Shown here in pieces: positions 8,901 to 16,042 of a DNA stretch of 64,000 bases (within the stretch, counting starts at the first letter, position 1; each line of letters begins with the position of its first letter). The DNA is from Flavobacterium terrigena (GTDB lineage: Bacteria; Bacteroidota; Bacteroidia; Flavobacteriales; Flavobacteriaceae). The stretch spans positions 310,001-374,000 of the forward strand of contig NZ_FNYA01000002.1 of NCBI RefSeq assembly GCF_900108955.1. Direction: 5' to 3'. Below the pieces are notes generated by a model, which was given only the letters and a program-made list of their open reading frames with translations, did no database searches and was not told the DNA's origin. The translations under genes were made by a program, and so were the position numbers.

Positions 8901-10218
8901 TATTTATTTTTAATTTTAAGAGTTTATTTTTATTGTCAAATTCTAATCTTTTATTGATATAATTTCCCCAAAGTTGAATTGAGTTATTTGGTAAATTATT
9001 ATTTCTATTAATATATTCTGATAAAATTTCTATTAGAAAGGGGTTTTTAAGAAAGTCAAAGTGAATTCTTTGAAAAGGTAGTTTTTCTATCAAGCTACTG
9101 TCAATTAATTGCTTCTTTAATAGTTTAAAAGCCTCATCATTTGATAAGTTGTTCAAATAAAAAACTTTAAAATCACTTATATTCTTAACAATACTTTCAT
9201 AGATATTAGTTCTACAACTAAGTAGAAATTTAATTGATTTAAGTTTATTATTATCACAAGCTTCAATGAATACTTCAAGTTTTGAAATAAAATCTTGGGA
9301 ATCTTTTATTTCATCTAATCCATCAAAAATTATATAGCAATTTGTGATTTCATCGAAGTTATTTGGTAAAAAGTCCTCAATCTTATTATTGGCTGTAAAA
9401 TTTTTGAGATTTCTAAAAATTGGGATAAAAGTAATTTGTTCACCTAATTTCCATTTTGAAAGAGCAAACTCTTTTAATTCTGTAGACTTGCCTAGACCAG
9501 GATTGCCAAGAAGTAATACTTTATTCTCAACTTGTAAAATATCATCTAAAGATTGTAAATTATTGCTTAATCTATTGAATAAATAAAGATCTTCACTATT
9601 TAAACTAGTGCTCAAAAATCTAGGAAGATAATTAGTATTAGAATTTATTACCCCAATAAAATCAGTTTTATTTTTTTCAGTTAAAAATATTTTTTTGAAT
9701 GGTTTTCTAGAAAATATAATAGCTTTAAATCTTTCTATTTCCTTTGCTCTATCTAAAGGGAAATTAACATCCTTATTATATATATCTCTATAAAATTCAT
9801 CATTTAAAGCAAACAATTCATTTATATAATTTGACTTATCAAGTAGATAAGTCTTAAATGAAAATTTATCATTTATGACTGGACTAGTTTTTTCAGAGTT
9901 GTCTGCATTTTTGAAATTTGCCCTAGGTGATATTGCGATAAATAAATCATTCTCAGTTAGGTCATAATTTTTTTCTAAATCTATTAGTTTTTTAAATATA
10001 TTCCCTACATCTAAATCATTTTTGTAGTCCTTGCACTCAATATGAATTTGTCTCTCAAAATTATTAAAAGTTGCTATTATGTGAATATCAAAGCCATCTT
10101 GAGTTCCTGAAAACTGCAACCTATCTTTTGCTACAGTAAACCCTATTTCTTCAAATAACCAAACAAAAAAATCATTTGCATTTTTCTCAAATTTTGCTCC
10201 TTTTTCTTGGCTAGTCAT
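5971..10218 (-). CDS. NACHT-type STAND protein with N-terminal nuclease domain (1415 aa)
   Basis: Residues 1-130 form a restriction-endonuclease-like domain with a PD-(D/E)xK pattern: D44 in DGFDIHI and E61-C-K63 in IHIECKDYKND. A NACHT NTPase follows, with Walker A GNPGLGKST at 238-246 and Walker B FDGLDEI at 298-304. The remaining 1000 residues are long and helical, probably the repeat sensor. This order of effector, NACHT and sensor is that of bacterial NLR-like anti-phage proteins (bNACHT/Avs-type), where target recognition triggers oligomerisation and nuclease activity. The gene diverges from hamA across a 164-bp gap. The specific triggering ligand cannot be read from the sequence. Confidence 0.85.
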   Translation of the reverse strand: MTSQEKGAKFEKNANDFFVWLFEEIGFTVAKDRLQFSGTQDGFDIHIIATFNNFERQIHIECKDYKNDLDVGNIFKKLIDLEKNYDLTENDLFIAISPRANFKNADNSEKTSPVINDKFSFKTYLLDKSNYINELFALNDEFYRDIYNKDVNFPLDRAKEIERFKAIIFSRKPFKKIFLTEKNKTDFIGVINSNTNYLPRFLSTSLNSEDLYLFNRLSNNLQSLDDILQVENKVLLLGNPGLGKSTELKEFALSKWKLGEQITFIPIFRNLKNFTANNKIEDFLPNNFDEITNCYIIFDGLDEIKDSQDFISKLEVFIEACDNNKLKSIKFLLSCRTNIYESIVKNISDFKVFYLNNLSNDEAFKLLKKQLIDSSLIEKLPFQRIHFDFLKNPFLIEILSEYINRNNNLPNNSIQLWGNYINKRLEFDNKNKLLKLKINIPLIVNFSRKISLISELMKTNSIKETEIFELISEQTNEYLKNPLIEKDLNNDSWNFEHRNIQEFFASKYLSELSYENIIDFISISEKKKRKNALERFINWISCSEKNSINKTHPSLFNTITFLINILDDNKSQQVIKWLEKNEPEILFTADSDRINLDVKKIVFQNYFKKVCIENTFWISHNKSFNPETIAKFGDCEDNFNYLVSIVENTNNHFRVIISAIELLSYMTLPTSQNQKVQDFLLLKLRSRNIDSTNSKENDLKIKSYVITYIKKFKFHKESTVYLTDILDFFKDEDNKEINSSLLHLINSLDNDIDKYFEFILAEFLRIFKIINRTEEDEYLHSKLVIQDLILRINDSDNFIKILKYIISNESNFSINFDDSFILQIFEKSRIIASFDVFFIDKKIELLKERKHWFERENELAAFFVSTNSSTKLIDKVLSNEISLKESRHLVARLLSDDNIHLMIDKFIKEDFPTNEVEVFRNIIGNTNSIKLAKSFEKVMNDNGYVFDKEYISDEEIEEINKKREIKKQDNFDILFDVKKIELEIKKIFNEINIEKITWKLICKYQSQWYTKNNHSSEIDSSLTLLINLIRENGILSFNEVVNLIQNEDVLMTEIRRYFNKKIRFNIDSSHEKAIYDWCLKSVEKINYNEIILIKNNRYSLTSNYYISKNIYFFQKKFGYTLPQKFYRSLLKYSDFETLGNEEYQFNYLIEKINCKPVSDAIIIDNINNIESLHFNSRRNHVFYAIENNLIDSFEKIKETLLNDEYLYYQDNILERFFEKTKGSEFLKKCCVDITSILCWEAIKILVKNDLEKEFVIEKSKEYLNLNEKNYRMEALGILFKYNLPESIGMFFNFIKGEIGESIKLEYYLGYNNDAGLELIERFYYLLYGQNDNKDVFKHHDAREFFRHYLNNMSSKNDDIFKRIQSILKKIQKKTKKKNAELFYINMLIENSVDSFVNFKSKPLEFNEAKIKVESF

Positions 10219-10382
10219 ATCTTATAAGTTTTAACGAATATACAATACAATATAGAAAATAAATTCGAATCAAATAATTATCTATAATTTAAAGTAATAA
10301 CTTACATTTTTTTACTTTTTCGTAGATTAATTGTAAATATTTTCATAATATTATTATAATTTTAAAACACTTATAAGTAGTA

Positions 10383-11150
10383 ATGAAGAATCCTTTCAAT
10401 CCCAAAAAACAAACTCTTGAGTGTGGAAACATTCTTTATACTATTGATATAGATACTTTAGATAGTAGTTTAATAAAATATTTTGATGAAAAACTATCAA
10501 AAATTTGTGAAGGCTCTAGAAATATAGATCTAAAAGATGTCAAAACGAAACTATCTAGTTTTTTTCATTCTAAAAAAGACTCTGACCTAGAAATGGGAGC
10601 AATTGCTGAACTTATAATTCATCTTTTCATAAGTACTAAAAAATTCAAGGCTGAATTTTTATTTACTAATCTTGAAGAGAATTCATTAAAAAAGGGATTT
10701 GATGGTTATTATTCTAAAAAAAATGAAGAATGGATTTTAGAGAGTAAATCTGGAAATATAACTACAATTGATATTTCTCATAAAAGTAAAATTGCTGAAG
10801 CTTATTCAGGTTTGAAAAATAAAGTTGAAGGAAAAGACAAAGACAACAATCCATGGGAAAATGCTTATAAACACGCGAATCTAAGTGATACAAAAACTAA
10901 AAAAACTATTAAAGATAAGTTGAATGACTTATCAATAAATTATATAAGAGGCAATTACTTTGATATTAAAGATTTTAATATTATACCATGTTCTACTATA
11001 TTTATGGATGCTGCTTGGGAAAATATTAATAAAAAAGAATTAAAGCTAGCAATTGAAAAATATCTTAAAAAGAAGAACTATAAAAAGATTATGGTCATTT
11101 GTATAAATAAAAGAGCTATCAAGAATGTCCTTGATTATTTAAATTCATAA
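10383..11150 (+). CDS. hamA: Hachiman protein HamA (DUF1837 nuclease, 255 aa)
   Basis: The protein has the DUF1837 layout: E76 in MGAIAELIIH, D107 in KGFDGYY, and E120-S-K122 in WILESKSG. Together these give a PD-(D/E)xK-type nuclease site. HamA is the effector of the Hachiman anti-phage system, kept inactive by HamB until the helicase engages damaged or phage DNA. Its length fits the family, and hamB follows after 10 bp, so the two are cotranscribed. The promoter should lie in the 164-bp gap shared with the divergent NACHT gene. The assignment rests on motif pattern plus pairing with the helicase. Confidence 0.85.
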   Translation: MKNPFNPKKQTLECGNILYTIDIDTLDSSLIKYFDEKLSKICEGSRNIDLKDVKTKLSSFFHSKKDSDLEMGAIAELIIHLFISTKKFKAEFLFTNLEENSLKKGFDGYYSKKNEEWILESKSGNITTIDISHKSKIAEAYSGLKNKVEGKDKDNNPWENAYKHANLSDTKTKKTIKDKLNDLSINYIRGNYFDIKDFNIIPCSTIFMDAAWENINKKELKLAIEKYLKKKNYKKIMVICINKRAIKNVLDYLNS

Positions 11151-11160
11151 TATTCTATAT

Positions 11161-13653
11161 ATGCTAACAGAAGAAAAAAGAGTACTGACTGAAATAATTA
11201 AAAAAAATTCTGCATTTAAGGATGTAATTACTAAACTCACAATAGATGAAGATTTAAATGAGAATGAAAAGACCTATGTGCTTAGCTGTGCATTAATGTT
11301 TTTAAAAGAATATGCTAATGATAAGAAATATAAGAGTTATGCTGAAATATCATATTTTTTGATACTAAAATATTCTATAAAATATTCAGACTATAAGCCT
11401 TTATATGACTTCTCAACAATCTTTGGGTTTTATCCAATTTCTAACACAATATTAGAGAATAATTTACTTTCAAATAATAGCCTTGATAATTTTTTCACAA
11501 CAATTCAATTACAAAAATTTCAAAAAGAAATTGATATAAATAAATTCTACATTGAAACCTATGAGCAACATAAGGAAAGAAATAGTTTTCTAAATGATGA
11601 TTCTAATGAGAAAGGTTTTTTAGCCCCAACATCTTATGGGAAGAGTTCAGTTATAATTGACTATATAGAAAAGCTTCAAAACAATTCTAAGATTGTAATA
11701 ATTGTACCAACAAAATCACTTTTAATGCAAACTTATAAAATGATAAGGGATGCTGATTTAGATTATAAAATTTTGATTCACGAGGAAATGTATTCAAATG
11801 AAACTAAATTTATTGCTGTTTTTACCCAAGAAAGAGCTTTAAGGCTCTTGAAAAGGAAAAAAGACATATTTTTTGATGTTTTAATAATTGATGAAGCTCA
11901 TAATATTTTAAAAAAAGTTAAAAGTGGAGATAATAGAAGTTTGTTGTTAACCAGACTTTTAAGACTAAATAAAAACTTAAATGAAAATCAAAAAGTTGCA
12001 TATTTATCTCCATTAATAAATGAAATTAAAAACATAAAAATTGAGGATAATCAGATTATACATTCTCACACCATTGAGTTTAACATTAAAGCTCCTGAAA
12101 TTTACGAGTATAAGATTGACAATACAGTAGTTAAGCACAATAAATATTTTATAAATAAATTAAATACAGGATTTGAGATAGGTAGTTATAAAAACTTTAT
12201 TGAATATTTAATCACCAATTCAGGTAAAAAAAACTTCCTTTATTATAATTCACCTAAAGTTATTGAAAAATTAGCTATTGAACTGGCTAAAAACATTGAG
12301 AAGTCTACTGACTTAAATGATAAAATCATAGAGACTATTAATAATCTAAAAGAAGAAGTGCATGATAGCTTTTATGGTGTAGATTTATTAAAACATGGCA
12401 TCATATATCTTCATGGTAAACTGCCTGACTTAATTAAAGAATATCTAGAAACAAAATTTAAAGAACTGCCAGAACTAAATTATATAATAGCCAATTCTGT
12501 AATATTAGAGGGTATAAATTTGCCTATTGACACTTTGTTCATACTCAACACATATGGATTACATGGAAAAGAGCTAACAAATTTAATAGGAAGAGTTAAT
12601 AGATTAAATGACATTTTCAAAAATGGAAATAATTTAAATAAGCTACTCCCTAAAGTACATTTTATAAACAATGAATTTGATGATAAATCAAATACTAATA
12701 TGTTTACAAAAATACAGGAATTAAGAAGCAGGGTTTTTGATGATAAAATTGAAAATCCTACTTTAGAAAACTATGATATTAAAAAAGAAAAAGCAGACCC
12801 TAAAGTGATTGCTAAATTAGTAAATGATGAAGAATTTTTGGTTACAACTCCAGTAGATGAGCTTCAAAAATTAAAGCAGTATCTAATAGAAAATGGAATT
12901 AATCTATTTTATTCTGATACAGATAAACTAGCCAAACTGTTAAGTAAAAAACTCAATTCAAATAAATTTAAAAGTTCAGATTGGAACGATGTTAAACTAT
13001 TGGATAAAATTTATAAAGTTTTTATTGAAGATTTTACTAAAGAAGAGAAATTTTTAGTTGATTTTGAATTTGGGAGACTTGAACAACAGATAGCAAGAGA
13101 TTTTTATGAAAAATATATTGAAAATAGAAAATATTCATTAAGAGAAAATGTTAATCACCTTTTTAAATATTTAAAAGGAAGAAAAGAATCTACAGATAAA
13201 AAACATCATATATATTATATTGGAACAACTTATGGAGAAATTCCATATAAATCTGATAAATATTTTAAAGATATACATAATAAAAATGTTGCAATAGATT
13301 TAACTAAATTAACAGACAAGCAATTAATTAATTACGCTATTGTTAAATTGAAAATTGAAGATGATTTTATTAGTTTTAAACTAAATAAGTTTATAGTGTT
13401 TTTGTATGATTATAACCTAATATCAGAAGATATATACCATCAATATGTATATGGTACAAATGATAAGAAAATAATTAGTTTTACAAAATTTGGTTTAAAT
13501 ATAAGTCTAATTAATAGAATAAAAGCTAAAAATCAGTTGCAAAACCTAAGTTTTGATGCTAACAACAATCTTAAGGCTAATGCATCATTCAAAACATATC
13601 TCAAAACACTGAATGATTTTAAAAGATTTGAAATAGAAAGATTCATAAGTTAA
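11161..13653 (+). CDS. hamB: Hachiman helicase HamB (830 aa)
   Basis: This is a superfamily 2 helicase with Walker A APTSYGKSS at 155-163, DEAH box at 244-247 (LIIDEAHNIL), and motif VI as LIGRVNRL near residue 476. Motif Ia-like IIVPTKSLL follows Walker A. In Hachiman, HamB is the DNA-sensing motor that releases HamA nuclease activity and causes abortive defence. The gene starts 10 bp after hamA. A hairpin at 13706-13727 lies just downstream and separates it from the converging element genes. The length suits the family. Confidence 0.87.
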   Translation: MLTEEKRVLTEIIKKNSAFKDVITKLTIDEDLNENEKTYVLSCALMFLKEYANDKKYKSYAEISYFLILKYSIKYSDYKPLYDFSTIFGFYPISNTILENNLLSNNSLDNFFTTIQLQKFQKEIDINKFYIETYEQHKERNSFLNDDSNEKGFLAPTSYGKSSVIIDYIEKLQNNSKIVIIVPTKSLLMQTYKMIRDADLDYKILIHEEMYSNETKFIAVFTQERALRLLKRKKDIFFDVLIIDEAHNILKKVKSGDNRSLLLTRLLRLNKNLNENQKVAYLSPLINEIKNIKIEDNQIIHSHTIEFNIKAPEIYEYKIDNTVVKHNKYFINKLNTGFEIGSYKNFIEYLITNSGKKNFLYYNSPKVIEKLAIELAKNIEKSTDLNDKIIETINNLKEEVHDSFYGVDLLKHGIIYLHGKLPDLIKEYLETKFKELPELNYIIANSVILEGINLPIDTLFILNTYGLHGKELTNLIGRVNRLNDIFKNGNNLNKLLPKVHFINNEFDDKSNTNMFTKIQELRSRVFDDKIENPTLENYDIKKEKADPKVIAKLVNDEEFLVTTPVDELQKLKQYLIENGINLFYSDTDKLAKLLSKKLNSNKFKSSDWNDVKLLDKIYKVFIEDFTKEEKFLVDFEFGRLEQQIARDFYEKYIENRKYSLRENVNHLFKYLKGRKESTDKKHHIYYIGTTYGEIPYKSDKYFKDIHNKNVAIDLTKLTDKQLINYAIVKLKIEDDFISFKLNKFIVFLYDYNLISEDIYHQYVYGTNDKKIISFTKFGLNISLINRIKAKNQLQNLSFDANNNLKANASFKTYLKTLNDFKRFEIERFIS

Positions 13654-13705
13654 TTAGTAATGTCTATAGAGTACATTTTAAAAAGAGAATTTCACTAATA
13701 TAAAC

Positions 13706-13727
13706 CCAGCTTCAATTAAGAAGCTGG
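13706..13727. terminator. Hairpin between convergent genes
   Basis: CCAGCTTC (13706-13713) and GAAGCTGG (13720-13727) form a perfect 8-bp stem with a 6-nt loop. It lies between the stop of hamB (plus) and the stop of the DUF3871 gene (minus), the expected place for a bidirectional terminator. The T-runs are weak on both strands. Confidence 0.65.
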
Positions 13728-13734
13728 ATTCTTC

Positions 13735-14838
13735 TCAACTCAAAAACCAATGATAGTTAGAACTACCATTTAGTGTTTTTAACAAGCTATTTGAAAAATT
13801 AAAAGCATTTACATTTCTATCCAGAAATGTGTCAATATAGCTTGATTTATTAGCTTGAGTAAAGAGATTATATACATTCCATAGATTTATATCTCCATTT
13901 TCATTTCTACTGAAACTAGTATCTTCATAATAATCTTTAGCTATAGAATTAAGTTGCCCATCATTAAAACTTAAAAATGGAACATCCACTTTATCCTTTT
14001 TAGGTAAGTGTTGATATAATCTAGTTCTGCCTAGTAAAGTTGCAAATTGATGTTCAGTTAGAGAATACTCTGAAAGTTGTTTCATTTGTGCAAGTTGCTT
14101 TTCTGCATTGAAATTTTGTAAAACTTCTAAAATCTTACTTTCTAATTCTTGATAAGAACTTACACGCATTTCTTCTACAAATCCATCTGAACTTACAGCT
14201 AGATTACAACATACTTTAACTTGAAAACCAATAAAAAACTTAAATTTTTCTATAGTCTTCTTATTATATAAGTTTTCCAAATTATAGCTTCTTACTCCAC
14301 CTAAACATAATGCAATTTCATTACCATTGATAGTTTCTACAATACTTGGGATTCTAATAATAAATGCCATTCTTTCAAAATATTGTGTTCTCTCGTGGTC
14401 TAACAAATCTTTTACATTCTTTTGTATTGCATCAGGTGTCCTACCTTTAATTTGATGACTCACTCTAATTTCTGGAGCATCAAAACTATGATGTGGAAAC
14501 ACTTTTAAAGCTGATTCTAACGCAATATCAATAAATTCTTGATGAGCTATAGTTCTTTCATTATCCTTGCTAAAAACAGGGATTACACACTCATTCTTTA
14601 GTGTATGCAAACCTATTTCAGAAGTATTAGCTTCAATAAATGGTTTTGGTATAAATAAAGGTTTAGAAACAACTTCATTTGGAATCATACCATTAATTTT
14701 ACTAGGTAATATTATTTCATTAATAACATTATCATTACTAGGGCAATTAACTCTTTGTAATACCAATGTAGATTCTTCATTACTACCATTATTCTCTATT
14801 ATGGTAGTAGATTCATTAGTGAGTTGTAGTGTGTCCAT
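13735..14838 (-). CDS. DUF3871 family protein (367 aa)
   Basis: The C-terminal half has the signature I associate with DUF3871: FLSFNDGQLNSIAKDYYED, then INLWNVYNLFTQANKSSYID and FLDRNVNAFNF. The N-terminal 60 residues are low in complexity and Ser/Asn-rich. The family occurs mainly in Bacteroidota mobile elements; its function is unknown. The start overlaps the end of the RecA-like ATPase gene by 23 bp, so the two are cotranscribed and may act together on element DNA. Confidence 0.8.
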   Translation of the reverse strand: MDTLQLTNESTTIIENNGSNEESTLVLQRVNCPSNDNVINEIILPSKINGMIPNEVVSKPLFIPKPFIEANTSEIGLHTLKNECVIPVFSKDNERTIAHQEFIDIALESALKVFPHHSFDAPEIRVSHQIKGRTPDAIQKNVKDLLDHERTQYFERMAFIIRIPSIVETINGNEIALCLGGVRSYNLENLYNKKTIEKFKFFIGFQVKVCCNLAVSSDGFVEEMRVSSYQELESKILEVLQNFNAEKQLAQMKQLSEYSLTEHQFATLLGRTRLYQHLPKKDKVDVPFLSFNDGQLNSIAKDYYEDTSFSRNENGDINLWNVYNLFTQANKSSYIDTFLDRNVNAFNFSNSLLKTLNGSSNYHWFLS

Positions 14839-15691
14839 TTGAAGAAAATGATTTAGGATTTAACAATAATTCTTTTGTATTGATAGTGTCTTTCTGAAGT
14901 TTGAAATCATACTCCAATAACTCTCTCCATCCACTATACTGATTATAAAGAACCTTTAACTCATCAATAGTTTTAGTAGCTTTTATTTTCTCTCTAGCAT
15001 CTTGTAAATTAGTTCCAGAATTACACCATTCAAGTATTTTACTACCTGTAGCAGAATTAATAACAAATTCGGGTTTATTCATAAATAAACCTGTTCTATC
15101 TTTACTTGCTCTAGCTAAATGATTATCATTGATTAATTCAAAATTGACAGTTAATTCATATTCAAATCCTTCTCTAGTTATTTCTTTAGTTCCAAACTTT
15201 TGAACTTTCAACCTACCATTAACATCCTTATCAATATCATACTCAATTTTTCTTCTCGCAGTAGTTATGATATGACAACTAGACTGTAGAATTTTATCAA
15301 TAAAAGCTTGATGTCTTGGTGTAACAATTGCCCAATCTTGGAATCTACCACCTAACTTTTCGTGAATATCTAAGCATCCACCTGAACCATTCCATTCATG
15401 TGTTATTGAATCTACAATAACTACTAAAATACCTGATTTTTCACATAATGTAATTGCTTCAATATACCTTTCTGGTGAATAGGGTGCTGAAATATCAATT
15501 ACATTGAAGCTACCTAAATCTGAGTATAATGATGCAGAGGAATTTTCAGAATCTATAACTGCTATCTTACTCCAATCATTAGTCATACCAAAGGCTAATA
15601 ATAATGCTGACTTGGTTTTACCAAAGCCAGAAGCTCCGCTTATTCCTAAACGTAACTTAACTTGTTTTCTTTCTGATTGTTTTAATTGCAT
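14816..15691 (-). CDS. RecA-like P-loop ATPase of the element (291 aa)
   Basis: Walker A is GASGFGKTKSAL at about residues 19-30, and a Walker B-like strand is ILVVIVDSITHEW near residue 97. The overall pattern is that of phage and element ATPases in the RecA/Sak4-like group (AAA_24-type). Such proteins usually help annealing or recombination of element DNA. The gene is followed by DUF3871 with a 23-bp overlap. Its own promoter probably lies in the 350-bp gap upstream. Substrate and partner are not evident. Confidence 0.75.
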   Translation of the reverse strand: MQLKQSERKQVKLRLGISGASGFGKTKSALLLAFGMTNDWSKIAVIDSENSSASLYSDLGSFNVIDISAPYSPERYIEAITLCEKSGILVVIVDSITHEWNGSGGCLDIHEKLGGRFQDWAIVTPRHQAFIDKILQSSCHIITTARRKIEYDIDKDVNGRLKVQKFGTKEITREGFEYELTVNFELINDNHLARASKDRTGLFMNKPEFVINSATGSKILEWCNSGTNLQDAREKIKATKTIDELKVLYNQYSGWRELLEYDFKLQKDTINTKELLLNPKSFSSNGHTTTH

Positions 15692-15986
15692 AATTTTTAA
15701 ACTTTAATGGTTAATAATTAGATAAAAAAATAGCCAAAATTACTTTTGGCTATTAGCTATAAAATGTTTTTGAAATAGGGTTTTTACTTGAAAAAGTGAT
15801 AGAAATTTAGTAGCTTTGTGCATACTCAAACCCACAACAGAGTAGTCCTCCTCTTTTTTCGTGCGTTGAAAAATCAATTAATTTTTTCAGGATGGGAAGA
15901 TTTTAAAAGAAACCCTATGCGTAATAATATTTTGAAATTTTCAGGGAATATATCTATAAGTCTCCAGTGATAGGGGAATTTTAACA
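15692..15986. other. Non-coding gap upstream of the ATPase gene
   Basis: No gene is supported here. The part nearest 15691 should hold the promoter of the minus-strand ATPase and DUF3871 unit. The short segment 15839-15866 is locally C/T-rich (CAGAGTAGTCCTCCTC) in otherwise AT-rich DNA. I see no clear hairpin in this part. Confidence 0.4.
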
Positions 15987-16034
15987 CGTCCACTTTTGAC
16001 ACATCTGTATATAGGACTATATCAAAAATGGACG
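15987..16034 (-). terminator. 48-bp inverted repeat, copy 2
   Basis: The arms CGTCCACTTTTGA (15987-15999) and TCAAAAATGGACG (16022-16034) pair at 12 of 13 positions. It begins 9 bases beyond the stop of the minus-strand helicase gene and probably ends its transcript. It is related to the repeat at 3348-3395, with the same end sequences, spacing and right-arm flank, although the central parts differ. Confidence 0.55.
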
Positions 16035-16042
16035 AGTTAAAA

